A stretch of DNA of 64,000 bases from Corbicula japonica (GCA_038501625.1 JAZAYU010000019.1:8281285-8345284); one strand, 5' to 3'. Shown: positions 41,728-54,977, counted from the stretch's first letter. The notes: a model not told the origin generated them from the sequence alone. Made by a program: numbers and translations.

Positions 41728-41962
41728 TGTGGTGACGCTAGACTGTTATACAGCACAGTCCGGTCCGGTACGGGCGGTACCGGGAGATAGCGGAGTTAGT
41801 ATCATCCGGGGACGTAGTGTACATCCAGCGCTCGTAGAAAACGGTTCACCTAGACTAGATTACTTTATCGTTGGACATCCTTGGGACAGATTCGCATCAA
41901 GAAGTAGTAAGTGCACTTTCCTTTCCATCTTGTATTTATCTGATTAAATACGCGGTTCAACA
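41728..41962 (+). repeat. 3' LTR
   Basis: 235 bp, same as the 5' LTR on reading. It is preceded by a polypurine tract at about 41,712-41,727 and followed by TTCCACAGC. Confidence 0.92.
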
Positions 41963-44900
41963 TTCCACAGCATGTCATTTATCTCTGATGAATGATTAAA
42001 CTTCCACCAAACCTTAAGTCAAATTCCAAAACTTTCTTCGAACTGCTATTTTGAACTTTTTTTTTGCCAACCTTAAATTGCCATCTTTATTTTAATATTT
42101 ATATTTTTGCCTTAAAGTCACATACAATCCGCTACCTTGAAAGATTGAACGCATTCAACTCTTACAAATATATGTTGTGCAAGTATGCCCATACCCTGGA
42201 GCTAAATTACGTATTCTTCTCCATGAAGCTTTTATTTCTCAATCCAAAATGAACAGATTGATAATTGTAATATAAAACAGTATAATCAATACAAGTCACG
42301 GAAATTTTCAATATTACTACAAAAAGAAACTACGAAGGTGTTGCAATGATGACTCAGAATAGAGTATGGAGAATGTAACTGTTATTGGATCCCGAAACGT
42401 TATAATGGCAGATTTATTATGACGAAGTTGGTGAATTTGTAAAATACAGAGCAATATCTTCGGTGAAAACACATCCGCTCCGCCCCACCCGAGTACTAAA
42501 CACTCATAAAAATTCTTGGAATCAACATAATATTCATAAAACATTTAAATTCTAACATGGTCTTTAAAGAGCCTCTCACGATGTCACGATGACACGATGG
42601 CATATTCCATGTTGTATGACTTGAATAATGGTAAGTGGGGCCATCTAATGTAAACAGGTGGGTTTCAAATTAATGAAGACATCCCTTCTTTTTCATATAA
42701 CGTGAAAGATTTAAGACACAAGAATAAAATTTTGCATTCAAAAGTTGTGTTTTGGTGTTGCTAAATTTATTGCAAACTTTCAGTTTGATTGTCAAGTCAA
42801 GTCAAGTCAAGTAATATTTATTTAAAGTCGGAGGCATATAACACATAACACAAGCTCTGTAGAGCTTTTAAGACCGACTTAAACAATAAATATGACAAGC
42901 ACAGAATAGACATTATAACATACATACAAACATGTGAACACTTATACAACATCTTATGAATAGTTAATAGGTTATAAAGAATGTATACAAGTTTAAGATC
43001 TTAAAAACATATAATCATATAAAATGCATGGATATGAGCATTAGATCATGTTGGTAATTAGACGGCAAAAGTTATTAAGTTTTACTACATAACATTAATT
43101 AAGATTAACTAAGAATCTATATGATTATTGTGTTGTTCGTTCAAAGGTTACAGCTAAAAAAACAGGTCAAAATTGTCCCGAGTGTAACACTTTTAGCGTG
43201 ACTTTTATTTGTTATGTTTCCTTTTCTTGTTAAATGTTTCGTTCACTTTTGGTCTTGGTAGTTCAACTTGATGTTTTATTAAAATGTTAAACTGTTACCT
43301 TGAATATTCAGTTTATTTTGTACAAATATTATAATCGTAAGTCATAATTTGATGTCATATTTTAACAGCACCTGACATAAAAATGTTTGTAAAAAATGGA
43401 AAAGTTTAATGGACTCTGGTGCTGTACGTAAACAGATTCTTAAACAGTGAATGAAACGTCAAAAGTCAAAGTTTTATTATTAGATAAATACATGTGTCTA
43501 CTTCATATAAGAAAACTATTTTTGTCTACATAGTCAAATGTGTTGTCTCGAGTGTAACACCTGTTTCACCTTGAAGTTGTTTGATTCAGACATGTAACTT
43601 GCAGACTAAATGAGCTCTTTTCATTTACAGTTTTATTACAAGTATGAATTGTATGAATACTTTTATAACTGATACAGTGGAATAGAAAATGTTTTTATTT
43701 GAAAATAAATTAATTTACTAGAAAACAGCATCATTCAGATATAACAAGTTGTATCTTTCAATATATTGAGGATATCTAAGAAGCTATAACTTGAATTCAT
43801 TTAAGACAGTTTCCAAAATGAAAGTAGGGCGAAACTTATTTATATCAGTGATTTTTTTATCTAAATCATACTACCTTGAATTGTAGTAGTATAGACTGTC
43901 ACACCCGGGACACAAACATATTATTTATGCATTACATAAAAAATTTGCTTTATTGTAACAGGAACTAAAGACAGAAACATTTACATACATAAAATGTCAT
44001 AATTAGTGGGACAGCACAGTAAAGTTGAAAGTTTACAACTTATTCAGTAGCAACAAAACACAACTTTTGAATGTAAAATTTTATTATTGTGGCATATAGC
44101 TCTCACATTATTAACGAACGAAGGAAGTTATATCTGCACCTATCCACAACCTCTCCCCCCTCACTTTAAAAATCTGTCTTTTCTTTTTTTGTATTCAAAA
44201 CACACAACAATAAAAATATTTGAGGATTACATGTAGGGGTACTCCCTCTTTTTTACATGTATCCATATTTTGTTTTATTTGTTGATAAAGCAATAGTACA
44301 AGGTAAACAAAATAATGTATAACACATACTTTGATAAGACATGTCAAATGGTTAAGCGGGGTGGGGTCACAGGAGGGTTCTATCTACGTACTTACAAACA
44401 AGAAATATCTTAAAAAAAGATAAACGGCGTAGATTGTATATGAAATGATGCAGTTTATAGCTGGTATTATTCACTTCATCTAGATTTACCTATAAAATTA
44501 AATCATTTCATTGTGAATCATACACAATGACTTTTTATTAAAATGACTTAGATTTGAATGTAAAATTACATCCCACACAAATTAAGGAACAGATAAATTG
44601 ATTTTAATTTTGTTTATAAATGTGAATCTTATTATTATGAAAAACGGATTTTAAAGGTCTTTGCTTTATTAATACCTTAAACACAATAAGCAAGGTAGTA
44701 GATGATGTATTAATTACCAAGATAATAAATAAATTCAGTAAAGATCTTAAGACTTAGTGTGAGCAATAAACAATAATAAAGAGTTATAAGTGTTTCTTTA
44801 TAAACTTGAAGAGAATTTCCTAGGAATATGAAACAATTCCAGAATACTTTCTACTCTTTGAAAGCTGTATGCTTTAATTGCAATCTGATAAAAATCATCC

Positions 44901-46839
44901 ACTGAAAACCGTAACGCTAACATGTTCTTAGATCTGACTTGAGTACGATTGCTTTACTAGCGGACTCGAAGTTTTTTCGCGTAACATATTACACGTAGTT
45001 GCCAGATTTAAGACAAGGAAGCACATTGTACAATCTTCAGTCGCGATAAAGAATACGTTTTATATAAGAAACGTATTGAAATTCCTATAACATAATGTAT
45101 CGGATGATATATCAATTGCTGAAAGAATAAAATATATTTAGTGAAGATTTCAAGACTTAAATATCGAACTCATTGTTTATATCGCGTAGCATATAATATA
45201 CAGCTGCCAGATTTAAGAGACGGGTGCACATTTTAAATACTGAAAGAGCTGGGATAAATTTCCATTAACTAAAAACTCACAAATATAACAATAGTTCAAG
45301 TTCGCAGATTTTATTACTTAAATTTTAAGCTTTACAGTAAACGTGTAACATCGTTTTCTTTAAGGCATTTCCACTAACTTTCACTTTCATTTTGGATAGG
45401 TTGATATTATAAAAGAGTGACTACATGTATTGTTTTTGACAAATAAACCTAGCCAATGACGAGTACTGTAGTGTGCCTCATTTCAATATCTTTCGACTCA
45501 AGAGAATAGCAAAGATCTAAACATCACGGCAATAATCGTTTCAAATAGTGTAAACTAATTGTTTAAAAATCCCACTAGATACTTCTTCACCCTGCTAGAT
45601 GCCTCTCTGGTAGAAATAGATTATTTCATTTTCCCGCTGCATAATAATATAATACGAGTATTATTTATAACACTTCATTGGTTAATAAATTAGGTCAAAA
45701 GTGAGCTAAGACAGCTACGCCGAAAAAAAACACACAAACAAACTTAATTTCATTTTATTCAAACTAACAAACTATTTTTGTTGTTGAGGGAGAATGAGGG
45801 GTAATTTATGGTATCCTGGCCCTCACCGTCCTTCCTTACTATTTTCTGAAATATTTATTTCAAAACTCCAATTAATACTTAGGTGGTGGGGTGGGAAACT
45901 ATCACGGGCACCCACCCCTTCTCTAAATGTTAATTTTTTTTTTACTTAAGCAAAAGTATAAAACAACATACCACCCACATTCTTTAATAGTAAGTGTCGA
46001 GGGATATAGAACTGACAAGCCTTGATATTAAACAAGCCTCATATTTAGACTTAAGATCCCAGTAGTGTATAGAGCAACTTGTTGTTGCAATTACATCACA
46101 CTATGCACATCTGTCTTAAGCAGTTCAGGCCAGTACACATTGAAAGGTTTTGCATCAGTTCGTTTGAATGAAACAGAACATACAAGTACACTTTTCCTTA
46201 TAAATCCAACTGTGAATGGATCTAACTGACTAAAAATGAGTTTTCATTATAGTTAATTTTGTTCATATTCTATCTCGTTGCTAAAGTTGATTCGAATTGT
46301 TAAATAACAAGTTTCAATTTAATAGTATAATTTATGCAACAAATTCTGTGGCTATAATAATAACCAATAGTTTACAAAACATATGTGTTAACATGTTTAG
46401 AATAGTTTGCATTGTTGTGTACATTCTGTTCCAATAATGAAATAGAAAACACAGTTGTTACATGATTTTGTGTAACATGTGTTCAATTTAAAACATTGGT
46501 TTTATTTATGTCAGTTTTATTATTCATACAAGGTTTCTCGCAAATTTATCATCTATATATAACCAAAAAATCCATTAAAGCAAATTTATTTGTATTGCAG
46601 AAGACAAACATGGAATAAATTTTAATACCCTGTTTTAATTATGTCTTTATAGTACACTTAACTAAATATGTCCCGAGTGTAACAGTAACAGAGACAAAAA
46701 ATCAGCTTTATGGCACTAACAAATCGCCTTAAATTACATTAAAACTGAAAAAGTTGGTCAATTTTCTCATAAACATCTATATTTTGATAACTTATTGGTT
46801 TTGTACATGCATCTGCACTAATATTTCGTGTTCTTGCAG
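41963..46839. other. Long AT-rich non-coding stretch
   Basis: No supported gene. Noted inside: (AAGTC)n-like CAAGTCAAGTCAAGTCAAGT at 42,792-42,813, leading into a repeat-like block with GAGCTTTTAAGACCGACTTA to about 42,905. Four copies of TGTCCCGAGTGTAACA or a close variant lie at 43,174, 43,544, 43,897 (inverse) and 46,669. Otherwise there are only homopolymer-rich segments. Confidence 0.5.
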
Positions 46840-46860
46840 ATATGACTCCAGGTGCTCTGG

Positions 46861-48096
46861 TAAAGTTGTTGAGTACCCACCTTGTAAGGTCGTTGAGTAC
46901 CCACCTTGTAAGGTCGTTGAGTACCCACCTTGTAAGGTCGTTGAGTAGCCACCTTGTAAGGTCGTTGAGTAGCCACCTTGTAAGGTCGTTGAGTACCCAC
47001 CTTGTAAGGTCTTTGAGTAGCCACCTTGTAAGGTCTTTGAGTAGCCACCTTGTAAGGTCGTTGAGTAGCCACCTTGTAAGGTCGTTGAGTAGCCACCTTG
47101 TAAGGTCTTTGAGTAGCCACCTTGTAAGGTCGTTGAGTAGCCACCTTGTAAGGTCGTTGAGTACCCACCTTGTAAGGTCTTTGAGTATCCACCTTGTAAG
47201 GTCGTTGAGTAGCCACCTTGTAAGGTCGTTGAGTACCCACCTTGTAAGGTCGTTGAGTACCCACCTTGTAAGGTCGTTGAGTACCCACCTTGTAAGGTCT
47301 TTGAGTAGCCACCTTGTAAGGTCTTTGAGTAGCCACCTTGTAAGGTCGTTGAGTAGCCACCTTGTAAGGTCGTTGAGTAGCCACCTTGTAAGGTCGTTGA
47401 GTAGCCACCTTGTAAGGTCGTTGAGTACCCACCTTGTAAGGTCGTTGAGTACCCACCTTGTAAGGTCGTTGAGTACCCACCTTGTAAGGTCGTTGAGTAC
47501 CCACCTTGTAAGGTAGTTGAGTACCCAGCTTGTAAGGTCGTTGAGTACCCACCTTGTAAGGTCGTTGAGTACCCACCTTGTAAGGTCATTGAGAACCCAC
47601 CTTGTAAGGTCGTTGAGTACCCACCTTGTAAGGTCGCTGAGTATCCACCTTGTAAGGTCGTTGAGTGGCCACCTTGTAAGGTCGTTGAGTACCGACCTTG
47701 TAAGGTCGTTGAGTACCCACCTTGTAAGGTCGTTGAGTACCCACCTTGTAAAGTTGTTGAGTACCCACCTTGTAAAGTTGTTGAGTACCCACCTTGTAAG
47801 GTCGTTGAGTACCCACCTTGTAAGGTCGTTGAGTACCCACCTTGTAAGGTCGTTGAGTACCCACCTTGTAAGGTCGTTGAGTACCCACCTTGTAAGGTCG
47901 TTGAGTACCCACCTTGTAAGGTCGTTGAGTACCCACCTTGTAAGGTCGTTGAGTACCCACCTTGTAAGGTCGTTGAGTACCCACCTTGTAAGGTAGTTGA
48001 GTACCCACCTTGTAAGGTCGTTGAGTACCCACCTTGTAAGGTCGTTGAGTACCCACCTTGTAAGGTCGTTGAGTACCCACCTTGTAAGGTCGTTGA
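46861..48096. repeat. 24-bp minisatellite, about 51 copies
   Basis: The unit contains GTTGAGTACCCACCTTGTAA plus GGTC; common variants are GAGTAGCC and GGTCTTTG. 24 is a multiple of three, so several frames stay open on both strands. The longest antisense one spans 46,792-48,114 with a Thr-Leu-Gln-Gly-Gly-Tyr-Ser repeat; these are geometric artefacts. The flanks (GACTCCAGGTGCTCTGG left, GACCTTTTGGCTTGACAATGC right) match a dispersed repeat seen intact at 50,500-50,620 and 51,175-51,250. The array is thus an expansion inside it. Confidence 0.95.
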
Positions 48097-48957
48097 GACC
48101 TTTTGGCTTGACAATGCTGTTAGCTTGCTATAAGAAAAATGTCTTTACAAATAATGTCGGAGGAAACACGGATTAGTTTGATGAACATTTAATCTAACTT
48201 GTATTTTAAGTTAATATCTTTAATACTTTAAATATTAGCTACAAAGTGAAAAAATACATAAACACACATAAACTATATGTGGCGTATGGACAAAGTCACC
48301 TTCATGATCATGATGATAAAATGTAGCTTTCCATTTTTTGAATGATTGTAGCTGCGCTTAAGTAAATTATTTTCGTTAAAAAAGGTGAAATATGCATATT
48401 AAACTTATTTTATTTTCTAAACTATACGCTGAAATTACAAAAAAAAACGTGTACGAAAAAATCAAGAGATAAAATTACAGATACTGTAGTACAACATGTG
48501 TGATATTGTTTTTAGAACTCCATTTTTCTCAGTGGTTTATACGAAAGGTTAAGTACTGCAAAACGTTTTTCTTTCCTTTAATTAATACCGATGGGAGCCA
48601 TGAACAATCGACTGTTTCTGTAACATAATGCTCTGGATAAAATCTTTAAGAATTAAGGGAGCAAAATATAAGCTGCTTAATTCAATTCTCTTCTGTTAAC
48701 AACGCCATAACTGTCATATTGTTTGGATTTAATTATTTTGCAGGAGAAATAATGAAAGGCTTTTAGGCCGGAACTCATCATCGTATCTAGACATTGAGTT
48801 TTGAAGTTCACAATCATTTTCAGTCAATGTATATTGCAAAAATTAAGAGTGTTGCGTATGCCAAAATAAAGGAGTATAATCAAAGAAACTTTATCTGATA
48901 TTGCTCAAGCGGATATTGCCAATTTGTTACCAAGCAGTAAATCATTAACAATATTGT
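48097..48957. other. Repeat flank then non-coding sequence
   Basis: The first 40 bp continue the dispersed repeat (TTGGCTTGACAATGCTGTTA). The rest is AT-rich without recognised features. Confidence 0.5.
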
Positions 48958-49620
48958 TTTGCATGTACAACATCTAATAAACGGTATGAACGGACAGGCG
49001 CTCACATTTTTATTGGATAATATTTATGTGAGATTTGATACCTCTATTTATCGACAAGTAATAGGCATTCCATTAATGGATACTATTTGTGCGCCCCTTG
49101 TTGCTGATCTGTTTTATACTGTTATGAAAAAGATTTCATGTTATCGCTTTCTATCGAACATAAAGATGACATTATTACAGCCTTAAACAACACCTTGAGG
49201 TACCTTGATGATTTGTCCAATATAGATAATAATCATTTTACATCTCTGGTTAGTTAGATATATCCTAAAGAACTACATCTTAATAAAGCAAACACTTCAC
49301 ATAAGCAAGCAAACTTTCTTGGTTTAAATCTTTCTATTGAAATGGATTAATGGATACGTCACTACAAAAATATTTGATAACAGAGATGATTTTAATTTGA
49401 ATATCGTACATTTTTCGTTTTAGACAGCGATGCAACATCTTACGGGGTTTATATATCACAGCTTGTTCGCTTTTCTAGAGCTTGCAATGATGTTTAAGAT
49501 TTCAATGAACGTTATCTTGGCATAACAGAAAAACCTTCAAAACAAGTTATCGGTTTTTAATTAAATCTGGGTATCGGCGATAAAACTTGCAAAAGGTTTT
49601 CCTTAATTTATGATAATTTA
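48958..49620 (+). pseudogene. Decayed reverse transcriptase of a non-LTR/Penelope-like class
   Basis: Reads GQALTFLLDNIYVRF, YRQVIGIPLMDTICAPLVADL (RT block near 49,050-49,110), then in another frame RYLDDL (active site near 49,200), HLNKANTSHKQANFLGLN near 49,290 and SYGVYISQLVRFSRA near 49,440. Stops and shifts separate the blocks. The GIPxG/CAPLVADL and YLDD combination is typical of an RT family widespread in cnidarians and molluscs. Exact clade (Penelope-like or other) not determined. No N-terminal or endonuclease part is seen. Confidence 0.7.
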
Positions 49621-50489
49621 TATAATCAAAATAGTGTATACGTCACACTATAATTTGCGGAAGTCACACTATAATTTGCGGAAGTCTTAAATTCCCCTTT
49701 TCAAATGAAGACAGTTAAAACGAGGTCGCGGTGGTAATGAAGCTATGTTTCTTTTATAGAAGTATATACGAGTGTCAATTATAATGAATATGTGTTTTTC
49801 CAATTAGAAAGAGCATTAGACTCAACATGTTCTTGTTTGTACCACTAAATGCAAAAGGAGTTTAAAGACTGTAATTTCTGCACGACAGATGTTAAAGTCG
49901 ATGTCCTGAGGAATTCTATATTTCGGACCTTTAGAAATATTGTTACGAATTCTATTATCTTTAATAACAATTAGATATCCTGTAACGATATGACCAAAAT
50001 CAACAAAAACAATCTCAAGATTTCGGTGTATTTTTAACCATCTGTAAATTCGAAGTATTGTACTTAAAAATTGTGTTTCTAATAGGACGTAATTGATAAC
50101 AGCACTGATTGAACGTACGGGGAGAATTTTAACAGCCTCCACACGGCTCAAACAAGACTATTGTGATATTGAAATATCAAAGGGGAACTTTCAAAGCCAC
50201 CGAACACGACAAATATTAAAATATTGCAGGCGTAGTTTGATTGAACCTGTTCATGGGCAGAAATGGAAATGCATATTACTGCCCACGCCGCCTAGCCCCG
50301 GGCTGAGCGCAACTCAATATTTACACCAATAACAAGTACAAGTTTGATCCATACCAAATGATGGTATGCATATGGCGGTGTACATGGAACCTTCAATGCA
50401 GTATTTTCAGATTAATACCATTCCATGTTCAATGGCTAGTTTATGGGAAAATCTTGTACAAGAAACAAGAAACTCGATTTGCTTCTTTT
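49621..50489. other. Non-coding stretch
   Basis: May include the degraded 3' part of the RT element to about 49,850. A 20-bp direct repeat (ACACTATAATTTGCGGAAGT) occurs twice at 49,644-49,685. No other feature. Confidence 0.45.
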
Positions 50490-50775
50490 ATCCCTGTCAC
50501 CGTGTTCTTGCTGATCTGACACCAGAAGCTCTGGTCTCGGTAAGATCATTAAGTTCCCGCCCTTTTAGATTTGCAATGCTATTAGCTTCTTATGTTTTAT
50601 ATGTTTGTGAGGTTTTGCATATAGCATTGTTGAGCTGATGAAGTTATTTCACTAAGACAACTTGTACTTGTGTGTTTAAATATCTGTTGGGGCAAGTGTG
50701 AGGTTGGTTCACCCTAAACCCCCCAGTGGGAATTTGTTTTGCCACTGACCGTTTTGCATTACAGAAAAACCAGGT
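50490..50775. repeat. Dispersed repeat copy (same family as 51,130-51,600 and the minisatellite locus)
   Basis: Contains GACACCAGAAGCTCTGGTCT, then ATCATTAAGTTCCCGCCC, CACTAAGACAACTTGTACTT, GGGGCAAGTGTGAGGTTGG and TGTTTTGCCACTGACCGTTT in the same order as at 51.1-51.5 kb. Confidence 0.75.
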
Positions 50776-51129
50776 TGGCGGCATCACAAATTCAGGAAAA
50801 CCGTTGCAAGTTTTATCGCCAATACCCATATTTAATTTTAAAAAAATACCGGTTCAAATCACTATTGCAACACGATACATGTATTTTACAACCAGTTTTA
50901 TGGAGATTTAATTTTTAACTTAAGAAAATAAAAGGCAATGTTAATTTCTCCCGGTTATTCGTAAAAACCATCTGTAAATAAAAGATGATATTCTACAGCG
51001 CTCTGCAAGGCCTAATGATTAACCCATTTAAAGTATATTATTATGCTTACCTCTTTGGTTTCACGATGGTGGCAGGGGTTTAAGAGATTATGAAGGTTTA
51101 TGAAGAAATCGTTTTATAAGAACCTAGTA

Positions 51130-51600
51130 GGTCGATTTCTTTCTTTAATCCGTGTCATCGTGTTTTTGCTGATTAAACTCCAGGTACTCTGGTCTCCGGT
51201 TTATATCGTTGAGTACCCTCCCATTCGGCTTGGCAATGGTATTTGTTCTTATATTTAATATGTGTGCTTTTGCGTGCAACATTGTTGAGCTGATGGGTGG
51301 GTTGGAGTTGATTCACCAAGACAACTTATACTTGTTTGTTCATATTGAAACCTGTGGGGCAAGTGTGAGGTTGATGCACCCTAGAACCTGGTTTAAACCC
51401 CCGTGGCACATTGTTTTGCCACTGACAGTTCCAAGGCGGTAACCTCTCGGGTTCTCACATACGTTACTTCGTTTGTTGCGGCTATTTTGAAACTGATTAT
51501 TGTAATACTATGCTCTCTTCTCCTCTCTACTTTTTGGCTGTGTGGAGAGGCTGTGTCTGCTGACAATGGCCATTCCGAAAGATTTACAATGTCATGTAAT
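51130..51600. repeat. Dispersed repeat, most complete copy
   Basis: Order: TCTTTAATCCGTGTCATCGT, CTCCAGGTACTCTGGTCT, ATCGTTGAGTACCCTCCC, CCAAGACAACTTATACTTG, GGGGCAAGTGTGAGG, GTTTTGCCACTGACAGTTCC, CGGTAACCTCTCGGG, and a TGTGGAGAGGCTG tail. It contains a single GTTGAGTACCC, the seed of the 24-bp array at 46.9 kb. There is no coding capacity. Confidence 0.75.
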
Positions 51601-54504
51601 TTGGACTATATTTATTATAACTTACAATACGATGACAAAATAGGAAAAGATAATATTAAAGATTTAAAAGAAATAAAGGCAAATAAAGCCATTTAGATAT
51701 TTTTTTCCAAACTGGAGAAAACTCCATTAGGTTTGATCCCGGTTCGGACCACTAGGCTATAAGTTTAGAAGCCCGGACCCGGAGCGATTCCGTCGTGAAC
51801 AATTATCTGGCATCACGAAATTTTTCATAAAAGGTTTTCATGAAACATTTTGTGGTTACGTGAAAATCATCCAGTTTCATAAAAATTATCTGCTCTCGCG
51901 AAACTTTTAATGAATATTTTCTTTAAGTGTCGTCACTTCAAAGCACTTATTAGCAGAATTTCGTGTTCAGATATTTAAGTGGACTTTGTGATAATTTACT
52001 GTTTTCATGACAGCCTACATTATTTACGCGAAAACCGAAATTCTTGTCTTGAAAGTTTTCTTAAAACCAGATAATTAAGTGGTGGTAGTTTTATGCCACC
52101 ATAGCTTTCTTTTTAAGTAAACAGTACAGAAATTATCAGTTTAAAACACACTTTGCATTAATATGTTTCGGCCATTGTCCTCAGATGTCAAAAGTACAGA
52201 AATTCATTCTTTAATTTGTCAATCAAGACTAAACAAAGCACTGATTGAGGAATATCTTGTATATGTTAAATCTCAGTACCTACGATAGAACTGACAAAAT
52301 GTTTTTTTTTAATTAATTGTATCGATACTCATGGGTAGGTTTACTACCTATGCAACGATTCCAATCAATGAAATCTGTTATAAATTGTTACAAACTCTGG
52401 AGAAGTGACAGAGCTTTTAAAGCTTATAAATGTAGACCCTTCTAGGTTGCAAGTGGGAAATCGATATAAAAACACGTTTAACTTTTCATTTATTTATTAC
52501 TGCTACAGATCTCATAAAGTCAAATGGACTCGTACTTATATCTTTGATCCGATGTCATCAGACTTTTTGAGGTATGTAGCAGTAAGAATCTGATACATTT
52601 TATCACCAGTATCGGCCATAGGTCTTTGTTTAACTTTGCCTTCGTCCTAGATGTATAGTTTTTCTTGATGTTGGATAGAAATAACTTGTAAATGGTGTTA
52701 TACGTAACAATCTAAAATGTTGCGTCTAGGGTGCACCTATCAGTTGTAATATATCAAACTGGATAGAAAACATGGCTTCTTCGAAAAGGGATAATAATTA
52801 TAGGGTATTTTCCCTACGTTTGTGACAGTTTGACAAGAGGATCAACTTGAAATGGTTTAAGATTTCCCGTTTTAAATGTCACTTCAACGTGAACGAACTT
52901 TAAATGGCTTCAGCAATATATGCTACTCCGTAGTATATCAATCCCTTCATCAAGATTGTATGTGACCTTTACTTGTTGAGAACGTTTTGCCGAGGTATAT
53001 TTCCATCCTGAAGGAGATGCAGACTTGTACAAGATGCTTTGGTGGATGAATCAAGAAGCACACACTTATTACTCAACATTGTTACCTGCAAAATCACACT
53101 TAACACGAAAGTAGCTAACGGCATAGACATAAAAATAGGATGTACAAGATGGCGTTACTTATACCTAAGCACACTTAAAATTAAATCATATAATCTGGTC
53201 ATTGTGACCTTGGCCTTTGACTTACTGACCTGAAAATCAAAAAGGGTCACCAACAGGCCTTGACAAACCTACCTAAAAAGTTTGAGGATCATAGAATCAT
53301 TAACTAATTATTGATTAGATAACGGTGGTCACGGAATGATCGAAGGACAAACCAACTGATCGACATGAGCAAAGCAATATACTGCCGCTTCAGGTTGCAT
53401 TACACCAAGCAACCCTAACCCTAACACGAACGAATTTTGTTTTATATAAATTTTCTCATCATCTGGGGACCTCTTAACCCTTAGAAATCAGCCTTTTTGT
53501 TGCTTGTTTACAAGAGTTACATGTCAGAAAAGTAAACGATAGCGATTGTATGCCTATATCTTGTTTGATAGAGGCGAACTTGTGCCAGAACAGTGGATGT
53601 ATATTTGCTTGCGCTGTATTTGCATTTAAAATACTGTTTTGTCGGCTAGAGATCAGCAATTATTTTCTTAAAATGAAGTTAACCCACGATTTCTTGTGAC
53701 TTTGATCTTTCAGAAAGTAACATATGTTTTCCCTTGACAACACATCTCACTTGGATAAAGATTCGTGCCAAATATGCATCAGATTGCTCAATGCTTTTCA
53801 GAGTTATTGGCTGGTAAAGTTCTGACGTGACCTTTAAAGCCTGCGACTTTGACCTTTGTAAAAACTGAGATTTGAGCGTAACATTCCTCCTTAGTAAGGT
53901 TAACATTCATGCAAATATTAAGAAGACTGATCAATGCATTTCAAGGTTATGGGTCGGAAAAGCTCCAACAGGACATTCGACAACTCAAGACGGACGCACT
54001 AACACGTACACGTAATAACGCACACACATTACAACACATGCACATACACCAAACTGCTATTGTGATAACAAAGTCGATCTTACCGTTCAATGTCGATAAC
54101 TCTGCTAAAAGGGGCCTTATTGTGAAAATATTCTTTGAAGAGTTAAGTATATTGTTGGAAATGACGTGGGTCAAGACACTTAATTTTAATTTCATATCAC
54201 TTGGTTATCTCTACTAGTTTCAAAGTTATGGGCAAAGTAAATAAAAACTTCAACACAATATCTGAATAAGTGAAAAAAGGATATGATTTCACAAATGTTT
54301 CCAGAAGAGTTATGGGTCTAACTTGTTATTATGTAGATTGTGATGGTTAATGTATATTCCAAGTTTTAAGTAGCTTAAGTAGTTACAAACTTAGTGACCA
54401 AGTGCATATTTGGTTAAGCATGGCCAAAGCCAGGTTGAGTAGGATAGTTCCCATTTTCTTCAAATAATCAAGCTTACAAAACTGCGGGAGTTATGGGCAC
54501 AGTA
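51601..54504. other. Non-coding stretch, nothing recognised
   Basis: Only chance ORFs. A pair of adjacent CCCTAA units at 53,411 is too short to be a telomeric block. 53,680-54,480 has phrases such as GTTATGGG and CAAAGTTATGGGCA that may be remains of a diverged repeat. Confidence 0.45.
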
Positions 54505-54856
54505 TTTTGGTGTAACGAGTAATCTAGATCATTTTTTGGTGTAACGAGTCATGTAGATCATTTTTTTGGTGTAACGAGTCATGTAGATCATTTTTTGGTG
54601 TAACGAGTCATGTAGATCATTTTTGGTGTAACGAGTCCTGTAGATCATTTTTTGGTGTAATGAGTCATGTAGATCATTTTTTTTGGTGTAACGAGTCATG
54701 TAGATCATTTTTTTGGTGTAACGAGTCATGTAGATCGTTTTTTGGTGTAACAAGTCATGTAGATCATTTTTGGTGTAACGAGTCATGTAGATCATTTTTG
54801 GTATAACGAGTCATGTAGATCATTTTTGGTGTAACGAGTCATGTAGATCATTTTTG
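54505..54856. repeat. Tandem array of about 30-bp units, about 12 copies
   Basis: Unit core GGTGTAACGAGTCATGTAGATC followed by a T run of variable length (5-9), so unit length drifts between 27 and 32 bp. It ends at TTTTTGTGAAGTTTGAAGCC. Confidence 0.9.
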
Positions 54857-54927
54857 TGAAGTTTGAAGCCAATCATTTGAGTAGTTTTAAGTTATTTAGA
54901 AAAGTTTAAATTGCATTTTTAAAGGAA

Positions 54928-54928
<1 letters not shown>

Positions 54929-54976
<48 letters not shown>
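54929..54976. repeat. (GACA)n microsatellite
   Basis: About twelve perfect GACA tetramers. Confidence 0.97.

Positions 54977-54977
<1 letters not shown>

Larger units (their letters stand above)
37506..41962 (+). mobile_element. Ty3/Gypsy-type LTR retrotransposon, gag intact, pol deleted (non-autonomous)
   Basis: Two 235-bp direct LTRs, identical by eye, run TGTGGTGACG to GGTTCAACA. The flanks are ATTCC before and (A)TTCC after: a 4-bp duplication, or 5 bp if the terminal A is shared. A purine tract (AAAACGGGGAGGAG) precedes the 3' LTR, and TTGGTGGCAGCG follows the 5' LTR at the primer-binding position. Gag is a complete ORF. Only pieces of RT and RNase H remain, with stops, and no integrase is identifiable. 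LTR identity implies recent insertion, so a gutted template was probably copied with enzymes supplied in trans. A 10-bp motif, GCCGTCCGGY, recurs through the body. Confidence 0.9.

Noticed and set aside
46792..48114. 440-codon antisense ORF and sense ORFs with 8-residue repeats
   Set aside because: They are products of a 24-bp tandem unit; all frames without a stop in the unit stay open. The flanks match a non-coding dispersed repeat.
53405..53425. Interstitial telomere-like CCCTAACCCTAA
   Set aside because: Only two units plus an edge; expected by chance in a window this size.
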